A stretch of DNA of 64,000 nt from Mucilaginibacter pineti (GCF_900101875.1 NZ_FNAI01000006.1:1-64000); one strand, 5' to 3'; positions 24,662 to 33,758 are shown, numbered from the stretch's first letter. The notes: generated by a model not told the origin, from the sequence alone. Made by a program: numbers and translations.

Positions 24662-27009
24662 ATAATAAACCTGCTGGTTACCGCCTTACAATATTAAGTA
24701 TTTTGCTCATCATTATAGGCTCGGGCTGTAGTATTACGCGTGGTATCAAAAAAAACCAGGTGCTGGTACGCAAAATCACCATAAAGGGCATAGATGAGCA
24801 ATTTGCCGATGCTGCTGTAAATTATGTTGATAAAGAGCAGCAGCCCAACAACTGGCTTAACCTGCAATTGTATTACACCTTTAATAAAAGCGGCAAAAAA
24901 AATATTGGCGAGGCCCCGGCCATACTGGATAGCAACCTGGTGGAGTATTCGCGTTTTCAGATGGAGAAATACATCCAGAACCGCGGTTACCTTAAAGCAA
25001 AGGTTACCGATAGCGTGGTTATAAAAAAGCAAAAGGCCGAACTGGTGTTTACCGCCGTGGAAGGCCCAATGTTCCGCATACGCAAGTTTGAGGATAGCAT
25101 TCCCGATAAAAATATTAAAAACCTGTATAACGCCAATCGCAACAAGCTATCGCACATACAGCCGGGCGGCAGGTTTGATACCGATAGCCTTGCGCATGAC
25201 CGCGATGAGCTTTACCTGCTCATGAAACGCAACGGCTACTATGATTTTTTCAGGCAGTACATCAGCTTCAATTACGATTCGACCTTTAACAGCAGCGTGG
25301 TTGATATAAAAATGATGATAGATAACCCGGCAGGCTTAAAGGAGCACCCGGTTTATACCATTAACAATACGCTGATCACCATATCGCGCAGCAGCAGCCG
25401 TACCACCGGCAAGGCCGATACCATACAGGTAGATTCGCAATTCAGGTTTGTTGATTTCTCGGGCAGGTTTAAGCCGCGCACGGTAATTGATTATACCTTT
25501 CAGAAAAAGGGCCAGATTTATAATATCGATAATCAAACGCTTACCACTACCCGATTATCGGAGTTAAACGTTTTCCGTAATGTACCCAACCCTACCTACG
25601 AAAAAACAGCCGATAGTACCCATCGCCTGGATACAAAAATTGATATTGTACCCCTCAAACGCATGTCTGACAGGGTTGAGGGCGAGGTACTGTTCAATGG
25701 CGGGCGTTACGGCTACAACGTTGGCAATACGTTTACCGATAGAAATGTTTTTAAGCAGGCTGCCATATTGCAGGTAAAAATAAACTGGAGCATATTGTTT
25801 GATAATGGCAACAACGTGGCCAATAACAGCGCCATCCAAAACCAGGAGTTCAGGGCTGGGGTTAACCTTATTTACCCCAGGATACTAACGCCTTTCAATT
25901 TTCCGTTGCTGGGTAAATTTGGGGTACCGCATACCATTTTCTCTACCAACTACTCGCTCTTTTATCAAAAGGGATTGGTTACGCGTGAAAGTTTTATTAA
26001 TTCTATAAGCTATGACTTTTTTGAAACCGGCCGTAAACAGCACACCGTAACGCCAATAAACATCGAATACTCAAGGGGGATCATAGACCCCGTGGCCAGG
26101 CAGGCTTTGCTTGATCAAAACAGGTACGCCTATGTTTCGCTTATTGGGCGCACAGTTTTTACCACAGGCAGCCAGTACACGTTCCAGTACAACAACGTCG
26201 AACTAAACTCGTATAATAACTTTACCTACTTCCGCGGGAGTTTGGATATAGGCGGCAACGTGCTCAACCTGGCCAGCAAACTATTCAACGCGCCAAAGGA
26301 TACCTTAGGCCAGCGTAAAATTTTTGGCTATGCCTTTGCCCAGTATACCAAAACAGAGATTGATCTGAGGATTTACCGGTCGTTAGGTGGCGAGCGGCAA
26401 TTAATTTTACGCTTAAACCCAGGCATCGGCGTCCCCTATGGCAACAGCAATCAGCTTATATTTGAAAAGAATTTTTATACCGGCGGTGCCAATGATATAA
26501 GGGCCTGGCTGCCCCGTACGCTGGGCCCCGGACAGTTTAACCGCGCTACTTATTATGGTACAGATTCCTTAACCCGTTCACGCTTAAAGTATCTTGATCA
26601 ATTTGGTGAGATAAAAATTGTGGGCAATGTTGAATACCGCTATAAACTGGCCGATAACTTTTTTGGTGCCAAACTTAAAGGAGCCGTTTACATGGATGCA
26701 GGTAACGTATGGCGACTGGGCAAAAAAGCCGAAAACCCCAACGGCGAGTTCAGGTTTAATAATTTTTTACAGTCTACAGCAATTGGTGTAGGTACGGGCT
26801 TACGGTTTGATTTGAGTTTCTTCGTTTTCCGGCTGGATTATGCCTTCAAGTTTAAAGACCCTCAATTTAACGGTGCCGACCAATGGGTACTCTTTAAACA
26901 TGCCGACGAACTGTTTAGTACAGGAACATTTAAAAGGAGCTACCTCCAAAACTATGGCGACAACTATGCCTTTGCCCAGCTAAACTTTGGGATTGGATTG
27001 CCGTTTTAA
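24646..27009 (+). CDS. BamA/TamA-like outer-membrane assembly protein, lipid-anchored
   Basis: 787 residues from GTG 24646, or 785 from TTG 24652 (LKAYNKPAGYRLTILSILL); there is no ATG near. A lipoprotein signal ends in IIGSGC. POTRA-like domains occupy about 40-330 (VRKITIKGIDEQFADAAVNY, MEKYIQNRGYLKAKVTDSVV, RMKRNGYYDFFRQYI), and the C-terminal Omp85 barrel starts near 345, with the surface-antigen motif LRLNPGIGVPYGNSNQL and a terminal GIGLPF ending in Phe. Bacteroidota carry lipidated BamA relatives of unclear role beside the essential BamA. The 5' end overlaps the divergent methyltransferase start by about 10-16 bases. Confidence 0.88.
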   Translation: MILKAYNKPAGYRLTILSILLIIIGSGCSITRGIKKNQVLVRKITIKGIDEQFADAAVNYVDKEQQPNNWLNLQLYYTFNKSGKKNIGEAPAILDSNLVEYSRFQMEKYIQNRGYLKAKVTDSVVIKKQKAELVFTAVEGPMFRIRKFEDSIPDKNIKNLYNANRNKLSHIQPGGRFDTDSLAHDRDELYLLMKRNGYYDFFRQYISFNYDSTFNSSVVDIKMMIDNPAGLKEHPVYTINNTLITISRSSSRTTGKADTIQVDSQFRFVDFSGRFKPRTVIDYTFQKKGQIYNIDNQTLTTTRLSELNVFRNVPNPTYEKTADSTHRLDTKIDIVPLKRMSDRVEGEVLFNGGRYGYNVGNTFTDRNVFKQAAILQVKINWSILFDNGNNVANNSAIQNQEFRAGVNLIYPRILTPFNFPLLGKFGVPHTIFSTNYSLFYQKGLVTRESFINSISYDFFETGRKQHTVTPINIEYSRGIIDPVARQALLDQNRYAYVSLIGRTVFTTGSQYTFQYNNVELNSYNNFTYFRGSLDIGGNVLNLASKLFNAPKDTLGQRKIFGYAFAQYTKTEIDLRIYRSLGGERQLILRLNPGIGVPYGNSNQLIFEKNFYTGGANDIRAWLPRTLGPGQFNRATYYGTDSLTRSRLKYLDQFGEIKIVGNVEYRYKLADNFFGAKLKGAVYMDAGNVWRLGKKAENPNGEFRFNNFLQSTAIGVGTGLRFDLSFFVFRLDYAFKFKDPQFNGADQWVLFKHADELFSTGTFKRSYLQNYGDNYAFAQLNFGIGLPF

Positions 27010-27069
27010 TAAGCTGAAAGCAGAGGGCTTTTTTGTTTGATTGGATTTGCAAATTCCCTCTGCCACCGG

Positions 27070-27240
27070 GTTCGACTCACCCCGCCGGCACTTCGTGCGG
27101 CGGCCCTCTCTTCAGCTTCGCTGGAAAGAGGGCGGGGAAAATTCCTTGTTTTTTTTTAATATTTTAACATGTCGACCATTACATCCCCTCTTTGCGGCTT
27201 GCCGTAGAGTGTGGTCCAGCGCAGCGATGACGGGTGAGTA
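27070..27240. repeat. Interspersed repeat pair downstream of the BamA-like gene
   Basis: 27070-27135 (CGACTCACCCCGCCGGCACT, CCCTCTCTTCAGCTTCGCTG) and a partial inverted copy at 27186-27240 (CCCCTCTTTGCGGCTTGCCG). 27063-27135 is nearly the same as 28122-28190, including the flanking TCTGCCACCGGGTTCGACTC. No gene in 27010-27260. Confidence 0.75.
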
Positions 27241-27260
27241 AATTGGGGTTGAAAGGTATT

Positions 27261-28028
27261 TTATGGGAGAGGCGCGCCAACGAAGGAATATTTAGATAAG
27301 TCATTATCATACCTTTCGTACCATTCATTTTTTATATAGTAGTACTTATACCGGCCAAGTTTAGCTATCGGAAACGTGCCTTTTATATATTGTTTAATTT
27401 CCTTTTGGGTTTTGGGATCAAATATTGTGAAGTATTGTGCAATACTTTCATGTGAATTGTAGAAAATATTTTGGTTCCTGTCGAAGTGCAGGCTGGCAGC
27501 GTCATTGTAATTGTAATTAATTTTTGGCTCATGAACCGATTTCCTCTCACCATGTACTTTTCCATTTAGCTTATAATTCTGGTTATTGTTCCCTGTTAAA
27601 GAAAGATCCGCATTGTAAACAGTTTTCACCTCAACTTCTATTGGAGATGTTAAGTGTGGCTTACTAAAATCCAAAAACTCATCTTTAAAAAAAGAAGTTA
27701 CATTCAAAGACTGGCAAATTTTATTATTATTTGCAGATAAGATTAATGTTCTTACCATATGCATCCCTGAGCCAGCGCGGGCATCATAAACAATCATCAG
27801 AAAGTTGTTGTTTAAAACCTTCATTATTTTAAGATTGTCTACATTTCTAAAACAGACTGTATCTTTTAAGAACCTTATTGATAATATCCCTTTATCTAAC
27901 AACAGCTTAATTTGTATATCATCACCCTTGAAGGATTTAAGATTATATACCTGACCTTTTGCTAAATTAACAACCAAACCAACTAATAATATTGTAATTA
28001 TGGCTATTCGTTTTAATGCGGCATCCAT
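27261..28028 (-). CDS. Hypothetical secreted protein
   Basis: 255 residues. An N-terminal signal-like segment (RIAIITILLVGLVVNLAKGQ) precedes a mixed beta-rich sequence with many Asn, Lys and Tyr and no motif I recognise (GDDIQIKLLLDKGILSIRF, MIVYDARAGSGMHMVRTLIL, KYYYIKNEWYERYD). The start is ATG 28026-28028. Lower GC than its neighbours. It stands between two nearly identical repeat copies (27063-27135 and 28122-28190), both in direct orientation, so the gene could have arrived or been duplicated through recombination between them. Function unknown. Confidence 0.7.
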   Translation of the reverse strand: MDAALKRIAIITILLVGLVVNLAKGQVYNLKSFKGDDIQIKLLLDKGILSIRFLKDTVCFRNVDNLKIMKVLNNNFLMIVYDARAGSGMHMVRTLILSANNNKICQSLNVTSFFKDEFLDFSKPHLTSPIEVEVKTVYNADLSLTGNNNQNYKLNGKVHGERKSVHEPKINYNYNDAASLHFDRNQNIFYNSHESIAQYFTIFDPKTQKEIKQYIKGTFPIAKLGRYKYYYIKNEWYERYDNDLSKYSFVGAPLP

Positions 28029-28121
28029 GGTTTGCAGACTTTATTTATAATTGAAAAATAGCACTGTAGTTATTGAAAGTATTTGATTTTGAACAGCATA
28101 ATCTGCAAACTCCTCTGCCAC

Positions 28122-28260
28122 CGGGTTCGACTCACCCCGCCGGCACTTCGTGCGGCGGCCCTCTCTTCAGCTTCGCTGGAAAGAGGGCGGGGAAAATTCC
28201 TTGTTTTTTACTTTCTTTAGATATCCACTTGCGCTCGTTTGTAACGAGCGCTTAACACGG
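28122..28260. repeat. Interspersed repeats (part A plus part B)
   Basis: Part A (28122-28190) is the same as 27063-27135. It is followed at 28226-28258 by part B (CACTTGCGCTCGTTTGTAAC, GAGCGCTTAACACGG), as in the 125-bp unit near the M1 genes. A reversed fragment (AAGCACTCGTTACAAACCAC) lies at 28307-28326. Confidence 0.75.
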
Positions 28261-28350
28261 TTACGCGATTGTATCGCGAAGATGCGTCGCAGACGCAAAA
28301 ACACTTTAAGCACTCGTTACAAACCACAGGTGTTGGGAAGAGTAAAATGT

Positions 28351-28473
28351 TGTCATTTCGATGCGAGGTACGAGCGAGAAATCTTCTGCATTATGCTATT
28401 GGAGCTTTGCATTCCGTAGAAGATTTCTCTTTCGCGCCACGCTTTTACCCACCTGAGCTCAATCGAAATGACA
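28351..28473. repeat. Two nested inverted repeats, 123 bp
   Basis: Outer arms TGTCATTTCGAT (28351-28362) and ATCGAAATGACA (28462-28473), inner arms GAGAAATCTTCT (28376-28387) and AGAAGATTTCTC (28418-28429), all perfect. It has the layout of a small palindromic, non-autonomous repeat. The remaining bases of 28474-28593 hold no gene. Confidence 0.75.
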
Positions 28474-28593
28474 AACTTTTTATAAAATTCAGTCTTTCCA
28501 ACACTTGTAGTTACAAACAAGCGCAAGGAAAGATAAACTCCCCACAACAAAAAACCTTTTACCTTTCGCCTTTATCCTTTCACCTCAAAAGAA

Positions 28594-29127
28594 CTAAAAC
28601 ATCCCCTTCAGCCCGTCGATTATACTTTCGAAAAAGGTTGGGATGCTGAGGTTATTGTGGTAATTGAAATAGAGGAATATAAGAAAGATGATAACCGCCG
28701 CAATGATGAAACGCTTAAACATGTAGGCTATAAGTATAAGCCCCAGCGGAATGGCCACCAACAGCACCCAGCTAATATGCCAGGGGCTAAGCTTGCTATC
28801 GTGTTTATAAATGTAGTAAAGGATGGAGTGCGTACCGCTTTCGTTAACGTGCTTGGCGTATAAAAAGGTTGATCTGTCCAGCTTTTGGCGGTAAAATGCC
28901 ACGCCTTTTTCAAATTTAAGCTGATAGTCGAACCCGTTCATTACAAAGGTAAACAGGCCGTTCACGTTTTCCTGGGTTACGCCGGCGGTATCGGTAGCCA
29001 CAACGGCAACCTGATCTACCGCAAAAGGGTTTTCTTTTATTACAAAGTGATTAATGGCAATAGCATCAGCAAAAGCCACGCTGCGGACAGCTGTTATAAG
29101 GCAAAATAAAAGCAGTAGTTTCTTCAT
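28594..29127 (-). CDS. Hypothetical membrane protein with exported N-terminal domain
   Basis: 177 residues. Signal peptide (MKKLLLLFCLITAVRSVAFA), an exported domain of about 95 residues (INHFVIKENPFAVDQVAVVA…), then two adjacent hydrophobic spans at about 117-137 (WHISWVLLVAIPLGLILIAY) and 140-157 (FIIAAVIIFLIFLYFNY), and a short amphipathic tail. No family recognised. It lies 66 bases downstream of the TspO gene on the same strand and may be co-transcribed. Confidence 0.65.
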   Translation of the reverse strand: MKKLLLLFCLITAVRSVAFADAIAINHFVIKENPFAVDQVAVVATDTAGVTQENVNGLFTFVMNGFDYQLKFEKGVAFYRQKLDRSTFLYAKHVNESGTHSILYYIYKHDSKLSPWHISWVLLVAIPLGLILIAYMFKRFIIAAVIIFLIFLYFNYHNNLSIPTFFESIIDGLKGMF

Positions 29128-29193
29128 TTTTTAATAAGCCGGTTCGGTTATCGCACATAAAATGCACGCAATAAAAATAGTGTTTTTTTGGTG

Positions 29194-29688
29194 CTATCTG
29201 TTAAGGAAATAAATACTTGCGTTAAGTACGGTGGCAAAGCTCACCCACAATAAATACGGATACAGCAGCCAGCCGGCCACCCTGTTGAACTTGCCAAACC
29301 AGTTTATATTTAAAACAATGCTTATCCACAGCAGCACAATAACAATAAGCGCGCCTAATACCTGGTGCAACCCAAAAAACACTATCGACCATGAAAAATT
29401 AAGCGCCAATTGTATAAAATAAACCGCCCGTGCAATTTTATAGGCCGGTCTGCGGCTGCGCAGTTTCCACACCATGTAGGCGGCTATGGCAATCATCACG
29501 TAAATACATGACCACACCGGGGCAAACAGCCAGGGCGGCGGATTAAAGGATGGCTTGTTGAGCGTACTGTACCAGCCCGCTATTTGCGGCCGCGTAACCA
29601 ACGAGGCCACAAAACCTATACCCACTGTAATTAACAAACTGATGAGGAATGGAAAAAACTGAAACTTTCTGGTAACGGCAGGGATCAT
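29194..29688 (-). CDS. tspO: TspO/MBR family tryptophan-rich sensory protein
   Basis: 164 residues from ATG 29688 (an alternative ATG at 29712 adds eight). Five membrane spans. Family motifs are WYSTLNKPSFNPPPWLFAPVWSCIYV, LNFSWSIVFFGLHQVLGAL and the C-terminal VLNASIYFLN. TspO binds porphyrins and, in mitochondria, cholesterol; in bacteria it is tied to tetrapyrrole and stress responses. Confidence 0.93.
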   Translation of the reverse strand: MIPAVTRKFQFFPFLISLLITVGIGFVASLVTRPQIAGWYSTLNKPSFNPPPWLFAPVWSCIYVMIAIAAYMVWKLRSRRPAYKIARAVYFIQLALNFSWSIVFFGLHQVLGALIVIVLLWISIVLNINWFGKFNRVAGWLLYPYLLWVSFATVLNASIYFLNR

Positions 29689-29816
29689 AGTTTTATAGAA
29701 CCCCAAAAACACCGATAAGTTTTTAAACCTAAATATTTACAATGCCGTTATGCAGCCGCGGCAATAAAAAATTTAAAATACCTTAGCTTAGTCGCCATTG
29801 CAAATGCAGTTAAAAA

Positions 29817-30185
29817 ATGATAAAAGCTTATAAATTATATACCGGTGCCGACGGCCATTCGCACATACAAACAGGTACAGTGGCCGAGGGTGTTTTTAAC
29901 CAGGCATCGTCTATCCGTTTCCAGGAATCGCCGCCGCATTCGTTTTATGATTGGCACAACGCCCCTGCAGATCAGTACGTGATAACCCTATGCGGCACGC
30001 TTGAATTTGAAACCCGCCCCGGCGAAACTTTTATTTTACGCCCCGGCGAAATACTCATTGCTACCGATACCACCGGCACCGCCCATCAATGGAAACTAAT
30101 TGACGACCAGCCCTGGCGCCGCGTTTATGTGGTATTTGATGACGATAAACCGGTAAATTTTATTCCAGACGAGGCTACTGTTTAA
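29817..30185 (+). CDS. Small cupin-like protein
   Basis: 122 residues, no signal. A single cupin barrel is suggested by SFYDWHNAPADQYVITLCGT, TLEFETRPGETFILRPGEIL and TGTAHQWKLIDDQPWRRVYVVF. The usual first-motif G-x5-HxH is changed (only one His, in YDWHNAP), so metal binding may be lost or altered; His in TAHQW may be the second-motif His. Role unknown, perhaps small-molecule binding or isomerisation. Confidence 0.75.
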   Translation: MIKAYKLYTGADGHSHIQTGTVAEGVFNQASSIRFQESPPHSFYDWHNAPADQYVITLCGTLEFETRPGETFILRPGEILIATDTTGTAHQWKLIDDQPWRRVYVVFDDDKPVNFIPDEATV

Positions 30186-30257
30186 TTTTTGCGTAGGCAA
30201 CGTGTTTTTTAATAGTGCGTTAATAACGGGAGGATAAAATCGGCCCTGCTTGCCGGT

Positions 30258-30425
30258 TCGACTCACCCCGCCGGCACTTTGTGCGGCGGCCCTCTCTTCA
30301 GCTGCGCCGGAAAGAGGGCGGGGAAAAGGTTTTTTGTTTATTCTTTTGTCATATCGACTCCTACATCCCCTCTTTACGGCTTGCCGCAGAGAGAGTGACC
30401 CGCGAAGCGTAGCCGGGTGAGTAAT
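30258..30425. repeat. Interspersed repeat pair before the phosphotransferase gene
   Basis: 30258-30320 (CGACTCACCCCGCCGGCACT, GCCGGAAAGAGGGCGGGGAA) and an inverted partner at 30365-30425 (CCCCTCTTTACGGCTTGCCG, GCGAAGCGTAGCCGGGTGAG), the same pairing as at 18962-19130. Confidence 0.75.
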
Positions 30426-30461
30426 CTGCGGCAAGGCCGCAAATGTTTCCCCGCAATCTCC

Positions 30462-30469
30462 TAACTTTA
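30462..30469 (+). promoter_or_regulatory. -7 box of the phosphotransferase gene
   Basis: TAACTTTA differs from TAnnTTTG at the last base and lies 7 bases before the ATG at 30477, which would give an almost leaderless transcript; an in-frame start further on is possible. Confidence 0.3.
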
Positions 30470-30476
30470 CGGCACT

Positions 30477-31475
30477 ATGTCGCACTTTCCTGTACAATAC
30501 TCCACCTTATCTGCTATCGCCTTAAAAAAACATCTGGAGGATGCTTATAATCTAAAGCTCATCTCCTGCAAATACCTGCTGCGCGGGGTTAGCGATACTT
30601 ATATAATTGAAGCGACCGATGCCAAATATGTGTTCAAGGTTTACCGCGAGCAGCACCGCAGCTACGAAGAAATACTAAGCGAGGTTGAACTGCTCGATAT
30701 TTTGAAAAACGGCGGCGCAAGTGTAGCCTACGCCATTGCCGATACCCGCAACAACCAGGTACAAAAGTTTAACGCACCCGAAAGCACCCGCTATGGCATC
30801 CTGCTCTCCTATGCCGAGGGCAGGCCGGTTTTAGATCTGGACGATGAGCAGCTGAAAACCGTGGGCAGGCAAATGGCGGCTGTGCATAACATTACAGCCG
30901 TTGCCCAATTAAAATATCCGCGCAGGGTTTATAATACCGATACCACGCTGCTGCTGCCCATAAAAACAATAGCACCCGCCTTTATCAATTTACCCGGCGA
31001 GTACAGCTATTTGCAGGAAACGGCCGCCAAGGTTATCCAAAAGCTTCACACTTTTAATACCGCAGAATTTAGTTACGGTTACTGCCAATATGATTTTTTA
31101 CCCAAGAATTTTCACTTTAGCGATAGCGGCACCATCACCTTTTTCGATTTTGATTTTGCGGGGCAGGGTTATTTGGTAAATGATCTGATGTCGTTCTTTG
31201 TGCATTTTTTTATGCACGTGGCAACCGGCAAGCTTACCGATTCCGAAGCCGACCGCATGTACAATATCTTTGTATCCGCCTACCGTGAAGTACGCCCCGT
31301 AACCGACGAGGAAATAGCAACTATACCCTACCTGGGTGTTGGCTTCTGGGTGTTTTACCTGGGCTTTCAGTACGAGAACTTTGACGATTGGTCGAACCTG
31401 TTTTTTGGGGAGCGTTATTTGAAGGACAGGGCTGGTCACATAAAGGCATGGGTAGATAAGTATTGTGAATTTTGA
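30477..31475 (+). CDS. APH-family phosphotransferase (choline/homoserine-kinase type II like)
   Basis: 332 residues, cytoplasmic. N lobe: YLLRGVSDTYIIEATDAKYV with the ATP-lysine in FKVYREQ and a Glu in LSEVELL. Catalytic loop: YGYCQYDFLPKNFHFS, where the usual HGDxxxxN is changed to C-Q-Y-D with Asp and Asn kept. The metal-binding Asp lies in ITFFDFDFAGQGYLVNDL. The fold is clear, the substrate is not; homologues next to repeat-rich regions in this lineage are annotated as homoserine kinase type II. The altered His may reduce activity. Confidence 0.82.
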   Translation: MSHFPVQYSTLSAIALKKHLEDAYNLKLISCKYLLRGVSDTYIIEATDAKYVFKVYREQHRSYEEILSEVELLDILKNGGASVAYAIADTRNNQVQKFNAPESTRYGILLSYAEGRPVLDLDDEQLKTVGRQMAAVHNITAVAQLKYPRRVYNTDTTLLLPIKTIAPAFINLPGEYSYLQETAAKVIQKLHTFNTAEFSYGYCQYDFLPKNFHFSDSGTITFFDFDFAGQGYLVNDLMSFFVHFFMHVATGKLTDSEADRMYNIFVSAYREVRPVTDEEIATIPYLGVGFWVFYLGFQYENFDDWSNLFFGERYLKDRAGHIKAWVDKYCEF

Positions 31476-31508
31476 CCGTAAGTATATAATATATCACCTA
31501 ATTACCCT

Positions 31509-31516
31509 TAACTTTG
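31509..31516 (+). promoter_or_regulatory. -7 box of lpdA
   Basis: TAACTTTG matches TAnnTTTG exactly, 21 bases before the ATG at 31538. No good TTTG at -33. Confidence 0.45.
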
Positions 31517-31537
31517 CCACCCATAAAACACACTACT

Positions 31538-32941
31538 ATGCAATATGATGTTATCGTTATAGGTTCGGGGCCGGGTGGCTATGTGGCCGCTATACGTTGT
31601 GCCCAGCTGGGTTTAAAAACCGCCATTGTTGAAAAATATAACACATTGGGCGGTACCTGCCTTAATGTGGGCTGTATCCCATCAAAGGCACTGCTTGATT
31701 CATCTGAGCATTACCATAACGCTGCGCATACTTTTACCACACACGGTATTAAGCTGGATAACCTGGGCATTGATTTTGGCCAGATGATAAAACGCAAGCA
31801 GGAAGTTGTTGATGCCAATACCAGCGGTATCACTTACCTAATGAAAAAAAATAAGATTGACGTACACACCGGCGTTGGTTCTTTTAAAGATAAAAACACC
31901 ATCAACGTTAAAAAGGCTGATGGTACCGATACCGAAATAACCGGCACAAACGTAATTATTGCCACCGGCTCAAAACCATCGGCATTGCCTTTTCTTAAGA
32001 TCGATAAAAAACGCATCATCACCTCAACCGAGGCATTAACCCTTACCGAAGTACCAAAACACCTGGTGCTTATTGGCGGCGGCGTTATCGGGTTAGAGCT
32101 GGGTTCGGTTTACGCGCGTTTGGGTGCAAAGGTATCTGTAATTGAATATATGGATAGCATTATCCCCACAATGGATAAAGCCCTTGGCCGCGAGCTGCAA
32201 AAAGTTTTGAAAAAACTGGGTATGGAGTTTTACCTGGGCCATAAAGTTACCGGCGCTACCGTAAAAGGCAAAGAGGTTACCGTAACTTTTGATAACCCCA
32301 AAGGCGAAAAACAAGAACTTAAAGGCGATTATTGCCTTGTGGCTGTTGGTCGTGTTGCTTATACCGATAACTTGGGTTTAGATAAAATTGGCATCACGGT
32401 AGAAGAACGCGGTCGTAAAATTACGGTTAACGACCATTTGGAAACCAGCGTTAAAGGCGTTTATGCCATTGGCGATGTTATTAAAGGCGCCATGCTGGCT
32501 CACAAGGCCGAGGATGAAGGTACTTTAGTTGCCGAGATCATTGCCGGACAAAAACCACACATCGATTATAACCTTATCCCCGGCGTTGTTTATACCTGGC
32601 CAGAGGTTGCCGCCGTTGGCCAAACCGAAGAGCAGTTGAAAGCCGCAGGTGTTAAATACAAAGTAGGTTCGTTCCCGTTCAAAGCCAGCGGTCGTGCCCG
32701 TGCAAGCGGCGATTTGGATGGTTTTGTGAAAGTTTTGGCCGATGCCACTACCGACGAAATTTTAGGCGTACACATGATTGGTCCGCGTGCGGCCGATATG
32801 ATTGCCGAAGCCGTTGTAGCTATGGAGTACCGCGCCAGTGCCGAGGATATCTCACGCATGAGCCACGCCCACCCTACCTACACCGAAGCCATGCGCGAAG
32901 CATGCCTTGCCGCTACCGACAACCGCGCTATTCATATATAG
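31538..32941 (+). CDS. lpdA: Dihydrolipoyl dehydrogenase (E3)
   Basis: 467 residues from ATG 31538 (MQYDVIVIGSGPGGYVAAIR; eight extra codons are open upstream). FAD-binding GSGPGG motif, redox disulfide GGTCLNVGCIPSKALLD, NAD-binding LIGGGVIGLELGSVYARLG, second FAD segment VYAIGDVIKGAMLAHKAEDE, and the C-terminal catalytic HAHPTYTEAM (His-Glu pair). It reoxidises dihydrolipoamide in the pyruvate and 2-oxoglutarate dehydrogenase complexes or glycine cleavage system. It stands alone, with a terminator at 32980-33010. Confidence 0.97.
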   Translation: MQYDVIVIGSGPGGYVAAIRCAQLGLKTAIVEKYNTLGGTCLNVGCIPSKALLDSSEHYHNAAHTFTTHGIKLDNLGIDFGQMIKRKQEVVDANTSGITYLMKKNKIDVHTGVGSFKDKNTINVKKADGTDTEITGTNVIIATGSKPSALPFLKIDKKRIITSTEALTLTEVPKHLVLIGGGVIGLELGSVYARLGAKVSVIEYMDSIIPTMDKALGRELQKVLKKLGMEFYLGHKVTGATVKGKEVTVTFDNPKGEKQELKGDYCLVAVGRVAYTDNLGLDKIGITVEERGRKITVNDHLETSVKGVYAIGDVIKGAMLAHKAEDEGTLVAEIIAGQKPHIDYNLIPGVVYTWPEVAAVGQTEEQLKAAGVKYKVGSFPFKASGRARASGDLDGFVKVLADATTDEILGVHMIGPRAADMIAEAVVAMEYRASAEDISRMSHAHPTYTEAMREACLAATDNRAIHI

Positions 32942-32979
32942 TAGCTTTTTTAGTTTGCTTTGGCAGGCTTATAAATATT

Positions 32980-33010
32980 AAAAGGCAGTTACTTAGTAGC
33001 TGCCTTTTTT
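32980..33010 (+). terminator. Rho-independent terminator of lpdA
   Basis: GGCAGTTAC (32984-32992) pairs with GTAGCTGCC (32996-33004, one wobble pair) and is followed by TTTTTT. Confidence 0.8.
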
Positions 33011-33050
33011 GCGTTCACGGGTGTTCATATTTTGCCAGTGGATTGCATCA

Positions 33051-33758
33051 TTACCTAAAATCATTTGGCAACTTTTCAGACACCACGAAATGACCTCCGG
33101 TTTCTTGTAATAGCTTGATGCGGTTAGCTTTCCACTGTTTTATATCTTCGGGTGTGCCGGGGAGGTCTTCAAAAAAGAATTGGCCATTCCATGATCCGTG
33201 ATTATCGCCAAACATGCTTTTGGTCAGCAAGATCTTAACCATATAACCCAAAGCACGGTTCTCCATCTCTATAAGGTCGTCCGACGAGGCAGATAGTTCC
33301 CTTTCTTTTTTGTTGTAGCTAAAATTCAGCACTTCACTATTCAGAATTTTGCACTTGCGGCCACAGGCAGAGGTGCCCACAAACTTCTTCACAAACATTT
33401 TATAATTCCGTTCCCAGTCCTCAGGGATCCGAACGCTTACCTCGCCCAAGGACGTAACATGCGGCTTCAGGCTGATATTTATCGGGACGGCATCTGCACC
33501 AACCGAAACCTCCTGGCTAAATTTTTCAAAGCCAACCATAGTCACGATCAGCAGATACCTGCCCGGCTTTAAACCATTGAGTGTAAAAGTACCACCGTCA
33601 TTGGTGATCGTGCCATAAGATGTTTCCGTTAAAAATACGCTGGCTTTGGGCAAAGCAGCCTGGGTTTCTGCATTGATAACCTTGCCGGTAATAGTACCGC
33701 TTTGGGCAAAAGTTAACAACGGGGCCACAAGGAATAGGATGATTAATGATAAACGCAT
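33051..33758 (-). CDS. Secreted protein with carboxypeptidase-regulatory-like domain
   Basis: 235 residues. Signal peptide LIILFLVAPLLTFAQ, then a CarboxypepD_reg-like beta-sandwich (GTITGKVINAETQAALPKAS, TITNDGGTFTLNGLKPGRYL, VTMVGFEKFSQEVSVG; about 21-110). The C-terminal half (RNYKMFVKKFVGTSACGRKC onward) matches the start of the DUF5686-like proteins that follow such domains in Bacteroidota, but this protein ends after about 120 more residues, so it may be a shortened relative. Surface or periplasmic. Confidence 0.75.
   Translation of the reverse strand: MRLSLIILFLVAPLLTFAQSGTITGKVINAETQAALPKASVFLTETSYGTITNDGGTFTLNGLKPGRYLLIVTMVGFEKFSQEVSVGADAVPINISLKPHVTSLGEVSVRIPEDWERNYKMFVKKFVGTSACGRKCKILNSEVLNFSYNKKERELSASSDDLIEMENRALGYMVKILLTKSMFGDNHGSWNGQFFFEDLPGTPEDIKQWKANRIKLLQETGGHFVVSEKLPNDFR

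Noticed and set aside
28150..28649. Plus-strand frames across 28150-28649
   Set aside because: They run through palindromic repeats and the 3' end of the opposite gene; composition is repeat-driven.
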